From Siphonodentalium dalli (Eukaryota; Mollusca; Scaphopoda; Gadilida; Siphonodentaliidae), in contig CP136068.1 of the NCBI GenBank assembly GCA_032622095.1, positions 125,799,989-125,863,988 of the forward strand: 64,000 bases of DNA. Reading direction: 5' to 3'. Within the stretch, counting starts at the first letter, position 1, and every line of letters starts with the position of its first letter. A model generated the notes under the pieces. The model was not told the origin of the DNA and did not search any database. It saw only the letters and a list, made by a program, of their open reading frames with translations. Below are positions 12,401 through 25,173 of the stretch, piece by piece. Both the position numbers and the translations under genes were made by a program.

Positions 12401-15400
12401 ATAACCGTCATGTATATTACCATACTTATATGTAATTTATAAAATACGGCACTTATATAACCGTCATGTATATTACCATACTTACATACAATTTATAAAA
12501 TACGGCACTTATATAACCGTCATGTATATTACCATACTTACATACAATTTATAAAATACGGCACTTATATAACAGTCATATATATTACCATACTTACATA
12601 CAATTTATAAAATACGACACTTATATAACCGTCATATATATATATTACCATACTTACATACAATTTATAAAATACGACACTTATATAACCGTCATATATA
12701 TTACCATACTTACATACAATTTATAAAATACGACACTTATATAACCGTCATATATATATATTACCATACTTACATACAATTTATAAAATACGGCACTTAT
12801 ATAACCGTCATATATATTACCATACTTACATACAATTTATAAAATACGGCACTTATATAACCGTCATGTATATTACCATACTTATATGTAATTTATAAAA
12901 TACGTCACTTATATAACCGTCATATATATTACCATACTTACATACAATTTATAAAATACGGCACTTATATAACCGTCATGTATATTACCATACTTACATA
13001 CAATTTATAAAATACGGCAATTATATAACCGTCATGTATATTACCATACTTATATGTAATTTATAAAATACGGCACTTATATAACCGTCATGTATATTAC
13101 CATACTTACATACAATTTATAAAATACGGCACTTATATAACCGTCATGTATATTACCATACTTACCTACAATTTATAAAATACGACACTTATATAACCGT
13201 CATATATATATATTACCATACTTACATACAATTTATAAAATACGGCACTTATATAACCGTCATATATATTACCATACTTACATACAATTTATAAAATACG
13301 GCACTTATATAACCGTCATGTATATTACCATACTTATATGTAATTTATAAAATACGTCACTTATATAACCGTCATATATATTACCATTCTTACATACAAT
13401 TTATAAAATACAACACTTATATAACCGTCATATATATTACCATACTTACATACAATTTATAAAATACGACACTTATATAACCGTCATATATATTACCATA
13501 CTTACATACAATTTATAAAATACGGCACTTATATAACCGTCATGTATATTACCATACTTACATACAATTTATAAAATACGGCACTTATATAACCGTCGTG
13601 TATATTACCATACTTTCATACAATTTATAAAATACGGCACTTATATAACCGTCATGTATATTACCATACTTACATACAATTTATAAAATACGGCACTTAT
13701 ATAACCGTCATATATAATACCGTACTTACATTCAATTTATAAAAAATACGGCACTTATATAACCGTCATATACATTACCATAGTTACATACAATTTATAA
13801 AATACGGCACTTATATAACCGTCATATATATTACCATACTTATATGTAATTTATAAAATACGTCACTTATATAACCGTCATATATATTACCATACTTACA
13901 TACAATTTATAAAATACGGCACTTATATAACCGTCATGTATATTACCATACTTATATGTAATTTCTAAAATACGTCACTTATATAACCGTCATATACATT
14001 ACCATACTTACATACAATTTATAAAATACGGCACGTATATAACCGTCATATATATATATTACCATACTTACATACAATTTATAAAATACGGCACTTATAT
14101 AACCGTCATGTATATTACCATACTTACATACAATTTATAAAAATACGGCACTTATATAACCGTCATATATAATACCGTACTTACATTCAATTTATAAAAA
14201 TACGGCACGTATATAACCGTCATATATATTACCATACTTACATACAATTTATAAAATACGGCACTTATATAACCGTCATGTATATTACCATACTTATATG
14301 TAATTTCTAAAATACGTCACTTATATAACCGACATATACATTACCATACTTACATACAATTTATAAAATACGGCACGTATATAACCGTCATATATAATAC
14401 CGTACTTACACACAATTTATAAAAATACGGCACGTATATAACCGTCATATATATTACCATACTTACATACAATTTATAAAATACGGCACTTATATAACCG
14501 TCATATATAATACCGTACTTACATTCAATTTATAAAAATACGGCACGTATATAACCGTCATATATATTACCATACTTACATACAATTTATAAAATACGGC
14601 ACTTATATAACCGTCATGTATATTACAATACTTACATACAATTTATAAAATACGACACTTATATAACCGTCATGTATATTACCATACTTACATACAATTT
14701 ATAAAATACGGCACTTATATAACGGTCATGTATATTACCATACTTACATACAATTTATAAAATACGGCACTTATATAACCGTCATGTATATTACCATACT
14801 TATATGTAATTTATAAAATACGTCACTTATATAACCGTCATATATATTACCATACTTACATACAATTTATAAAATACGGCACTTATATAACCGTCATGTA
14901 TATTACCATACTTATATGTAATTTCTAAAATACGTCACTTATATAACCGTCATATACATTACCATACTTACATACAATTTATAAAATACGGCACGTATAT
15001 AACCGTCATATATATTACCATACTTATATGTAATTTATAAAATACGGCACTTATATAACCGTCATATATATTACCATACTTACATACAATTTATAAAATA
15101 CGACACTTATATAACCGTCATGTATATTACCATACTTACATACAATTTATAAAATACGGCACTTATATAACCGTCATGTATATTACCATACTTACATACA
15201 ATTTATAAAATACGGCACTTATATAACCGTCATATACATTACCATACTTACATACAATTTATAAAATACGGCACTTATATAACCGTCATATATATTACCA
15301 TACTTAAATATAAATTTATAAAATACGGCCCGTATATAACCGTCATATATATTACTATACTTACATACAATTTATAAAATACGGCACTAATATAACCGTC

Positions 15401-17533
15401 ATGTATATTACCATACTTACATACAATTTATAAAATACGGCACTTATATAACCGTCATATATATTACCATACTTACATACAATTTATAAAATACGTCACT
15501 TATATAACCGTCATATATATTACTATACTTACACACAATTTATAAAATACGGCACGTATATAACCGTCATATATATTACTATACTTACACACAATTTATA
15601 AAATACGGCATATGTATATTACCATACTTACATACAATTTATAAAATACGGCACTTATATAACCGTCATATATATTACTATACTTACACACAATTTATAA
15701 AATACGGCACTTATATAACCGTCATATATATTACCATACTGATATGTAATTTCTAAAATACGTCACTTATATAACCGTCATATATATTACTATACTTACA
15801 CACAATTTATAAAATACGGCACTTATATAACCGTCATATATATATATTACCATACTTACATACAATTTATAAAATACGACATTTATATAACCGTCATATA
15901 TATTACCATACTTACATACAATTTATAAAATACAGCACTTATATAACCGTCATATATATTACCATACTTATATGTAATTTCTAAAATACGTCACTTATAT
16001 AACCGTCATATATATTACCATACTTACATACAATTTTTTAAATACGGCACTTATATAACCGTCATGTATATTACCATACTTACATACAATTTATAAAATA
16101 CGGCACTTATATAACCGTCATATACATTACCATACTTACATACAATTTATAAAAATACGGCACTTATATAACCGTCATATATTACCATACTTACATACAA
16201 TTTATAAAATACGGCACTTATATAACCGTCATATACATTACCATACTTACATACAATTTATAAAATACGGCACTTATATAATCGTCATATATATTACCAT
16301 ACTTACATATAAATTTATAAAATACGGCACGTATATAACCGTCATATATATTACTATACTTACACACAATTTATAAAATACGGCACTTATATAACCGTCA
16401 TATACATTACCATACTTACATACAATTTCTAAAATACGACACTTATATAACCGTCATATATATATATTACCATACTTACATACAATTTATAAAATACGGC
16501 ACTTATATAACCGTCATATATATTACCATACTTACATACAATTTATAAAATACGACACTTATATAACCGTCATATATATTACCATACTTACATACAATTT
16601 ATAAAATACAGCACTTATATAACCGTCATATATATTACCATACTTACATACAATTTTTTAAATACGGCACTTATATAACCGTCATGTATATTACCATACT
16701 TACATACAATTTATAAAATACGGCACTTATATAACCGTCATATATAATACCGTACTTACATTCAATTTATAAAAATACGGCACTTATATAACCGTCATAT
16801 ATTACCATACTTACATACAATTTATAAAATACGGCACTTATATAACCGTCATATACATTACCATACTTACATACAATTTATAAAATACGGCACTTATATA
16901 ATCGTCATATATATTACCATACTTACATATAAATTTATAAAAAATACGGCACGTATATAACCGTCATATATATTACTATACTTACACACAATTTATAAAA
17001 TACGGCACTTATATAACCGTCATATACATTACCATACTTACATACAATTTATAAAATACGGCACTTATATAACCGTCATATACATTATCATACTTACATA
17101 CAATTTATAAAATACGGCACGTATATAACCGTCATATATATTACTATACTTACACACAATTTATAAAATACGGCACGTATATAACCGTCATATATATTAC
17201 CATACTTACATACAATTATAAAATACGGCACTTATATAACCGTCATATATATTACCATACTTATACAATTTATAAAATACGGCACGTATATAACCGTCAT
17301 ATATATTACTATACTTACACACAATTTATAAAATACGGCACTTATATAACCGTCATATATATATATTACCATACTTACATACAATTTATAAAATACGGCA
17401 CTTATATAACCGTCATGTATATTACCATACTTACATACAATTTATAAAATACGGCACTTATATAACCGTCATATATATTACCATACTTATATGTAATTTC
17501 TAAAATACGTCACTTATATAACCGTCGTATATA
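9411..17533 (+). repeat. 8.1-kb satellite array of a 56-bp unit (~145 copies)
   Basis: The unit is 56 bp; for example 'taccatactt' recurs at 9468 and 9524. It runs through 'taccatacttac', 'atacaatttataaaatacgg' and 'cacttatataaccgtcat', then an AT run of 4-10 bases that makes some units about 60 bp. Subtypes are 'acacacaattt...cacgtatataa', 'acatacaattt...cacttatataa' and 'tatatgtaattt...gtcactt'. Copies are highly similar, and long blocks recur exactly, so the array is young or homogenised. There is no ORF of note in the array in any frame. The assembly through such a region may be collapsed. Confidence 0.97.
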
Positions 17534-17710
17534 AGAACATTAGTCCTTTCACAGATCATTGTTCCGTAAAATGTAAATATACAGTCAGTTAGTTGTATAA
17601 AGTCAATTCCGGTTCGTATTTGTTTCGAAACAATGAGCTGGCAGATATTTTTTACAGCCCTTTATTCCGTAAAATTACACAATCTCTTTTAACAGTGTAC
17701 TCAACGATCT
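17534..17710 (+). repeat. Array 3' flank, copy 2
   Basis: Paralogous to 5403-5577: 'gaacattagtcctttcacag', 'caatgagctggcagatattt', 'ttttaacagtgtactcaacg'. Similarity stops near 17710. It includes the right TIR-like TTTTAACAGTGTA of the small element, but no left partner was found before the large array. Confidence 0.85.
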
Positions 17711-18450
17711 GAGCCTACGTATCGACCTTATGTTTTTATCCACAACCTAACATACGTGTCTTTGTCTTCAGGCATAATGACCAGTTGGCAGGTTTGAAAG
17801 TTACACCGTCATATAGTCGTAATTTCCAGCATTACTGTCAATCAGAGCAACTGACTAGTGTTAACTGCGCGCCGAAATTCCGCACTTAGCAAGATGTAAT
17901 AATACGTATCTTTTGAAGTCGAAGCAAAGTTGATATTGGGTAATTAAACAAACCACCGAAAATTCAATGACATACAGGTATACCTATGTTCTAGTCTGCA
18001 CCTGTGCTAATAAATAAGAGGCCGTTGGAGCTATAGACGTAAGAATTACACAGTCTAGAAGCGGAACCTGTGTATGTACATGTCCACGTGCAGCGGATTA
18101 CCAATGCATAATAACAATCGCAAACAGCATCGAACATTATATTTAAAACCTTATTTGAATTTCTTAGTTCACATCGCGTTATTTGGCTGAAAACAACAGA
18201 CGATATCTAGCGATTTTTAATTGATACCGGGCAAATATATTTATTTATTTTCACGAGCGTGTAGTACTTTTCTCCGGCGGAAATATATTGGTTCTGGCAG
18301 TAGCGAAACAAACTCTTTACCGCAAAAAAAAAACATTGTACTTTCATAACACATAATGTTAATCCTAATGATAAGGTCGAAGATGCTGGCTTGCTCAGGG
18401 CTCTTGTTCTCATGCAAGTGTCGACTTTTATCAAATTACGCACACGTCCC
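17711..18450. other. Unassigned sequence
   Basis: About 740 bases with no supported gene, repeat or RNA signal. ORFs on the minus strand at 18207-18443 look like chance. Confidence 0.4.
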
Positions 18451-18451
18451 G

Positions 18452-18653
18452 ACTAATGCGTAAAGCGGACAGCTTTTCGGTCTCGGAGCGAAATGTTATG
18501 CGCACACGCACGCACGCGCGTTTAGCGGATGGTATGTGAAAGCCCCAGCGATAACATTGGAGATCGAAACGATGCGCGTACGGATGCGCGTACCGATGCG
18601 TAAAACGCATGCGTAAAACGCATGTATGTGAAAGCAGCTTTACGCTCATTAGG
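18452..18653. mobile_element. Small CpG-rich inverted-repeat element
   Basis: ACTAATGCGTAAAGC (18452-18466) is approximately inverted at 18637-18653 (GCTTTACGCTCATTAGG). The inside is unusually CpG-rich for this window, with short repeats 'gatgcgcgtac' and 'gcgtaaaacgcatg' and the inverted pair 'atgtgaaagc' near both ends. It is probably a short MITE, but no target duplication could be fixed. Confidence 0.4.
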
Positions 18654-18874
18654 CCCAGTTGGAACTGTCACTCCAACAGATTACCCTCACTGCGTCAACA
18701 CAGTAACATGTTTATCACCATTTATGGAGCAACGGGGTTCTATCTGACGAACCAAAAACTCTTGGGGAAATATGGTCTGGTACTTGACATATGGCCGGAT
18801 ACACGCCGTCGGGGTTATGATATAGCAGCAGAGAGATAACGGGATGACTTACACAGCTAGCGTGGGAACTAAAT

Positions 18875-19550
18875 AGTTAAACTAACATTCTATATAATTA
18901 TAATAACATAAATCCGCTAAACCAATTGTAATAACTCTATGTAGCTGACACCATGACCGTCGCTAACTATTGCCTATTATAGCAAGGTGATAACAGTAGA
19001 TTACTGTTGAATATATATTGTATCCAAACCTTTTATAATGTGAAGCCAGGTGGTTATTAGAAGGAGGGGTGACGTTTATGACACATTACGTAACCATTGA
19101 GTTAATAATTGCTCGCCTGTACTTCCAGTTAAGGACAATTAATGCATTTAGGTGTTTTATCTTACATGTTTTGATGCCTAATCAACATACATAACCAGTG
19201 TATATATTAAGCGTTTTGACGATTAGGCTGGTTAAATGCTAGAGCTGTCTCGTGAAGTTTTATTATGTGCAGTGAATGTGAATGATGGATACTATTCCGA
19301 TCAGCCAATGTGTTGGACATTACAAATATACTCAAAAACAACAGCGACATCACTAGGTGTTCACCTATGCATTGTGCTCATTGATAACAACTCTCTTCAA
19401 AGTATACATGTTTACACAGTCGGCGTCATCGACCGCGTATAAACACAAATCTGCATAGTTATTGGACCGTTACGGTACGATATTTCCGAAGTAAGAAATA
19501 CTTTCGTCGCCTAACTTCGTCTTGAATGTCGATCTATTCAGCTCTTTTTA
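18875..19550 (+). repeat. Left arm of a large inverted repeat
   Basis: Matches 22938-23598 in reverse complement over about 670 bp: 'actaacattctata', 'catttaggtgttttatctta', 'gcgttttgacgattaggctg', 'gaatgatggatactattccg' and 'gaccgttacggtacgatatt'. Divergence is moderate, with several indels. The short ORF at 19236-19442 lies in this repeat and is repeated in the other arm without a conserved frame. Confidence 0.85.
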
Positions 19551-19689
19551 ATTAGCTTCCTGGCTGCATGCTTTCCGTCTTCAATTGGGGTAAACAAAGT
19601 TTAGCCAATTGAAATTTGTATTAACCAAATTCGAAAAAGATTGGCCATTGGCCATCGGGTCCTTCTAATCCATGAATACATCGACAGTC

Positions 19690-19800
19690 TCGTGTTGGCG
19701 CTGTCGGTGGCCAAATTGGCCAATGACCAATCTTTTTTCGAATTTGGCTAATAAAAATTTCATTTGGCTAAAAATTTTGGCTAAACTGTTGTTTGCATGG
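19690..19800 (+). mobile_element. hAT-like left end (degenerate)
   Basis: 'tcgtgttggcgctgtcggtgg' is a worn form of the CAGTGTTCGCGCTG terminus at 53708. Both are followed by the same subterminal repeats of 'tttggctaa' ('gaatttggctaataaaaatt', 'ttcatttggctaaa'). The right end of this family is at 24044-24057. An 8-bp target duplication is not visible. Confidence 0.45.
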
Positions 19801-21562
19801 TTTTACTATTCCGCAGAAAAACTAATCTGGAACAAGACTAGACTAAGTTATATAATTCATAAAAGTCAGACCTTGACTTTTCATCAGTATATGGAATAAC
19901 ACATTCCTATGTTCCTGGTGTAACAAGACCTTAAGAGCGTTCCCTCACTTCAGTGTATTACTTTGGCATGTTCTTTCAGATTATATGAATCTAGTCTATC
20001 AATGTGTGTTGTATTTATCGGCCTACATTATTCCCTTCGATATTCCGTCATAATTGTGGGTCTAAATTGGAGTTATAATTAGCCATATATGTTTAACCCT
20101 TCCATGACTGGAGCCTCCTGAAATTTTTTGAAATATACTATATTGTCGAACTCAACTGAGTGGTTGGAAGTTTTATGATTAGGATGATCCCCAGCGAACG
20201 TTGAATGTTTGAGTTTTCAACCAGTCTTTCAACAAACGTACTATATCAGATAGAACGTTTCACTCTTGAAGAATATCGAATAACTCTGCATGATTAGCAT
20301 GATCAAATTCCTTGCCTGCGTACAAGAAGCACACAGAGCGGCGGTATCATTGGAGACATAATGCCGAATGGTTTCTTTTAATGCGCATACACACACCCAT
20401 CTGCCAAATGGTTCCGTTTGAATCCGAATTGGTTGTCCGAAGAATTCAGATTCTGATGTATTTTCGACAAAAATGCTAGCATTTTCTCTGCAACTAAATA
20501 TGTGTGACAACCAATGATGTTAGTATTTCGTGGTTTGAAAGCTTGTGATTACATTGTAGTACTGTAACAACACGTGTTTATCGTCACAGTATGATACATA
20601 TGTTTTAATCATGTAAACAAAAACTAGCTGTATTAATTAAGTATTCCACTGCAGGCGACTTTTTGAGCCGATTTGGCTTTCAGTCGCTTACAATCATGAA
20701 ATTTCCTCCGGGTAATAATTACATGTCTATCGCAAAATCGACTCACATAAGTGGCATAAATCATGCAGCTAGTCAGAGACTCGTGATGTGTCTAAATATA
20801 CTATACAATTGGCTCAAAATGCTAACATTTCACTCATACAAATAGCCAAAATGCCAAGTTTTTGAAAAATATTTGAATGAATAAATGTGTCTAGTATTAT
20901 GATATATTGATAATTAATAACTTTCACATACACAACTTGTTTAGTTGGCTGTTATCGCGGTACGGTATATTGTTGTTTCCGGTTCTTTTTATTTTTACTG
21001 ATTATCTTAAATGCATGATACTGAGAATAAGACCCTCTATCCTGACTCATGTATGCTCAAATGAATACACTATACATGTAATACATTTTTGTTCATGTTG
21101 GATTTCCACACATATACCATATAGATAGCAATTTATTTAATGTAGATAATTATATACAATGTTTATTTTTGCATTAACTTTTAGCGGTCGACCACAACAT
21201 CAATGCGGATACAATCAAAACAAAAAAACAATAACTTACTGAAATTCTCTTGAATGTATCGTATATGTTTGATCGCGTCATTACGGTCTATACTGTCACG
21301 ACAAGGGCGTGCACCCAAATGCATACACTTCTCAATATGTCTCACGCAGAGCAGAGCTTTGGAAGCATCTTGAGTTTGACACAAAGTTAATGGATCTCCG
21401 ACTCGTTTTCTTAAATGTCTTAGTGCGATGAATTATTCACCTCCAGACAAGACAGTCCATATGGAACAGTATCCTAATTGAGTTGCCCTCTGACTTCCGT
21501 GGTGACTTTCTCGTTCCCTTTATGTTTTCATTTCGAATGTCGAGAGGCTTCTTTGATTTTCA
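19801..21562. other. AT-rich unassigned stretch
   Basis: No gene, RNA or clear repeat. At 20092-20110 a TTAA followed by CCCTTCCATGACTGGAGCC resembles the left end of the piggyBac-type family, but no matching right end was found. Confidence 0.4.
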
Positions 21563-21922
21563 TTTGTTTGCAAGTTCAACCTTGTGAATATTGGTGCACC
21601 TCATAGTGCAGATATAAAACAAACAATAGCCAGTGTATTTATGTAATAAAATAATACGTGACACTTACATTTTGTTGCGTGTGCACGAGAATTAGTTAAT
21701 GGGGTGTCCCACAAAACATATTGACAATGACCACTATCTTCGTTTGTTTGCAAGTTCAACCTTGTGAATATTGGTGCACCTCATAGTGCACATATAAAAC
21801 AAACAATAGCCAGTGTATGTCTGTGATAAAATAATACGTGACACTTACATTTTGTTGCGTGTGCACGAGAATTAGTTAATGGGGTGTACCACAAAAAAAT
21901 ATTGACAATGACCACTGATATT
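21563..21922 (+). repeat. 180-bp tandem duplication, two units
   Basis: 21563-21742 and 21743-21922 are almost identical; 'tttgtttgcaagttcaacct' starts each unit exactly 180 bases apart. Differences are a handful of substitutions and a short A-run expansion. This is a recent local duplication with no coding content. Confidence 0.93.
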
Positions 21923-22521
21923 TTTTCCAAATGATCTTTGAGGAGACAGACAGGGACGTACGATATGGATTCTAAGTGGGCGGTGTCCACCTGTGAATTT
22001 ACGTCCGCATCCCCTGCAGCGCCCTAGTTTTTACACTACACCCACCCAACACCTAGATGTCACCAAAAATCCTTTTGCTACATGGATTGTTACATGATAT
22101 GCTAAACAGTGTGAATAAACAACCATCACTGGCATTCTATAGTTGGCAAGGTCAAATACCGAATTTACTTTAGGAATAATCTCCGTTTCCTAATGAAATT
22201 ACAGTTTATATATCGCGAGATTAAGTTTGTATATCCTGATAATTGCGATGGAATGCCTAGTGTCCCTTTAAGATCGGTACCAATTCAGAAATGGAGCAGT
22301 CAATGTAGATTATTCATTACCAAAAAGACTTAACAAGGCCATATTTGAGGCATCTCAAACATTTATACTGACTAGCAATCGATTTCGTTTGTATTTCTGA
22401 CTCACAATAAGTAGCTGCTCGAATTTGATAATCTTAAGAGACCAAAATCAAAAATGATAGAGCTATAAATGATATATATAGCTAACAATGTGGTAACAAT
22501 TTCAGTAACTCGATGCTGCAC

Positions 22522-22547
22522 AAAAAAAAAAAAAAAAAAAAAAAAAA
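22522..22547 (+). repeat. Poly(A) tract of 26 A
   Basis: An uninterrupted run of 26 A. It could be a retroposon tail, but the upstream sequence was not recognised and no target duplication was found. Length polymorphism is expected. Confidence 0.9.
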
Positions 22548-22937
22548 GCCATATAAAGGTACTGGCAAACTAGTGACTCCACTCTACACATAGTTTATAT
22601 TTTTCCTATGTGAAACAATATCATGCATAAGAGAAGTGATCATTGTAAATATATGTGCTCATTGTTTTTTTCCCCTCTGTTCGCCCCAACTGTAATCCAT
22701 CAGTGCATTAATCTTCTCATCATGCTCTGTGTCTCTTCCTCGTACTTAATCTTTCTTCCACTTCTCACTGACCACTATATGTAATATGTTCTTTTCTGAG
22801 GAGATGGCTCTATATAAGCATCTGATGCTTGTTGTCAATTCCTCTTCCTCCCTTCTAGTCTTCTATTCATACATGCGTCATGTTTTATAATGGTTTATAA
22901 TTATATCTTTTCGGAAGAAATAAATATTTTTTAAACC

Positions 22938-23598
22938 AAAAAGCGCCGAATAGATCGACATTCGAGACGAAGAAAGGCGACGAAAGTATTTCGTATTCCG
23001 AAATATCGTACCGTAACGGTCCAATAAATATGCAGATTGTGTATATACGCGGTCGATGCCACCGACTATGTTTACTTTGAACAGAGTTGTTATCAATGAG
23101 CACAATGAATATGTGACTACCCAGTGATGACGCTTTTGTTTTATGGCGTATTTTTGTAATGTCCAATACAATGGCGGATCGGAATAGTATCCATCATTCA
23201 CATTCACTGCACATAATAAAACTTCACGAGACAGCTACAGGTAATCTCTAACATTTAACCAGCCTAATCGTCAAAACGCTTAATATGTACACTGGTTATG
23301 TACTATTTTGTTGATTAGGCAGTCTGTAAGATAAAACACCTAAATTCATTGTTCCTTAATTGGAAGTACAGGATAGAAATTCTTAAATCAACGGTTACGT
23401 AATGTGTCATAAACTGCATCCCGTCTAATAACCACATGGCTTCACATAATAAAAGGTTTGAATACAATAGATATTCAACAGTTATCACCTTGCTATAATA
23501 AGCAATAGTTAACGACCGTCTGTGTCAGCGACATATATTTATTGCAATTGGTTTAGCGGATTTATGTGATTATAAGTATATAGAATGTTAGTTTAATG
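22938..23598 (-). repeat. Right arm of a large inverted repeat
   Basis: The reverse-complement partner of 18875-19550. The arms are about 3.4 kb apart. 'ggcgacgaaagtatttcg', 'cagcctaatcgtcaaaacgc' and 'ataaaacacctaaattcat' are clear landmarks. The ORFs at 22878-23207 on the minus strand are by-products of the repeat. Confidence 0.85.
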
Positions 23599-23939
23599 TT
23601 TGCGAATTTCGTTTCCGGTAACAACTCCCATGGTGCATCTGAAAAAATGTTGAAGGAGAGTAAAAACATAAAGGAAATACAAGTAACAACCATAGCCAAA
23701 GCAGAACAGTCCATCGCCTCCGCGATGAAAAATTTCTGACTTTGAATTTCACCGGGCTTTTTGCATATGGTTGGATGTGAAATCCCGCCGTATTTTGTAT
23801 TAATGCTTTACGTGAATTGATCTGTCTGTGCGATATAACGCATACCTATGTTCGTATAATATTGTTTTTAAAGTTGTTTCAGTTTTGTTTTAATTCTGAG
23901 TAACAAATAAAGTTTAAAACAAATATTTTAGTCATTAAT

Positions 23940-24057
23940 TGTGAAGCGCCGAGAAAATGAGGATTTAATTTGGCCCAAATTTTTTTAATTTGGCTAATAA
24001 CAATTTCTTTTGGCTAAACTTTTGGCCACAAACTGTTTCGGTCCAGCGCGAACACTG
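23940..24057. mobile_element. hAT-like right end
   Basis: The segment carries 'aatttggctaataacaattt' and 'ttttggctaaacttttggcc', and ends CAGCGCGAACACTG (24044-24057), the exact reverse complement of the left terminus at 53708. The CAGTG start and subterminal repeats fit the hAT superfamily. No transposase coding sequence is visible near it. Confidence 0.55.
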
Positions 24058-25169
24058 ATTGTCACCAGTGGTTGACATCCAAGCCCTTGTTAATTGTATC
24101 TGTATCCTCTTGTGTCAGTAAATATTTCAGTGTTTTGATAGTCAGAGCACTGTCAATTTCAACATCAACACTGAGTAGAATGACGTCACGTCACAGCTGA
24201 CCTCTTCGTTTCCTCGAATTTCGAAGTGGCAGCCTCGAAGACCGCCCAGTTGTCACAATTTAGTGGAAAATATCAATGATTAAGCCGGTTTTCGCACATT
24301 TAGAACTTGCCCGGTTCACAGAGGAACCGAATTCGGACTGAACAATAGTTCACAACTGGACAGGTCGCATTTTCCCAAAAAAAACTATAGTTTGTAGAGC
24401 GCCCGCGATAAAATAGTCCAAATGACAACAGTAAATTCGTGAGTGATAATGTTACCGGGACGTAATTTAATTACGGACGCAAGATAAGACGGATCCGCAT
24501 TGCACAGAATGAATATACAGGGTCACTGTACTGAATATAATTAAACAATTAGTAATACATATTAAATATCAACAGCCAGATTCGGTCATAATGTAGGAAG
24601 TCACTGCCGTATATAATTTGGTCACCAATAAATATACTATTGAATTTTGACGGAATGAACTTTGAATCACGAAAAATATTAACTTGGACCATTTGAAGGG
24701 GGCATAAAACAACCGTGGTTCGCCGTACAACTGACGAAACGACATGCGACCGCCGGATTACGACGGTCAGACACCGTCGAAACGACAGTAATTTTTGACA
24801 GTGAAGTATACAATGTGAATAGGTGCTTGGTAGAATCGTCGTTGTCGTATTCTGGAATCATTTTTGGATAAAATCTGGTTGAACAGCCTCTCGATTTTGA
24901 GCGATTAAAGTAGATAGAGCTCCCAGTTTTTGAAAGCAGCGACATCCCATTGTATAGAAGATGCATTGTTCCCTTAGAATTAGGCTTGCACACACGTACG
25001 ATATCTTATTTATTAATATTTCGCCCTGTTCTACCGTACGATCAAGAGAGTCGCTGATAGCTTCAAAAGCTGCCAGTTTGAATTATTCCACGGGACCCTG
25101 CTTGTGTAGCAAAAATACACCCAAAATGTAATAAAAATCCAAAGATCAAATATTACCTTTTTAAACTCG
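24058..25169. other. Unassigned sequence
   Basis: About 1.1 kb without a supported gene. The 104-codon minus-strand ORF at 24679-24993 has no recognisable domain and no splice or codon evidence. Confidence 0.4.
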
Positions 25170-25173
25170 TTAA

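Noticed and set aside
9411-17533. CRISPR-like array
   Set aside because: Units are contiguous 56-bp tandem copies without unique spacers, and the context is animal DNA.
20092-20130. Another piggyBac-type left end (TTAA followed by CCCTTCCATG)
   Set aside because: No matching right end was found downstream, so an element cannot be delimited.
22878-23207. 109-codon minus-strand ORF
   Set aside because: It lies in the inverted repeat arm; the matching arm at 18.9-19.5 kb breaks the frame.
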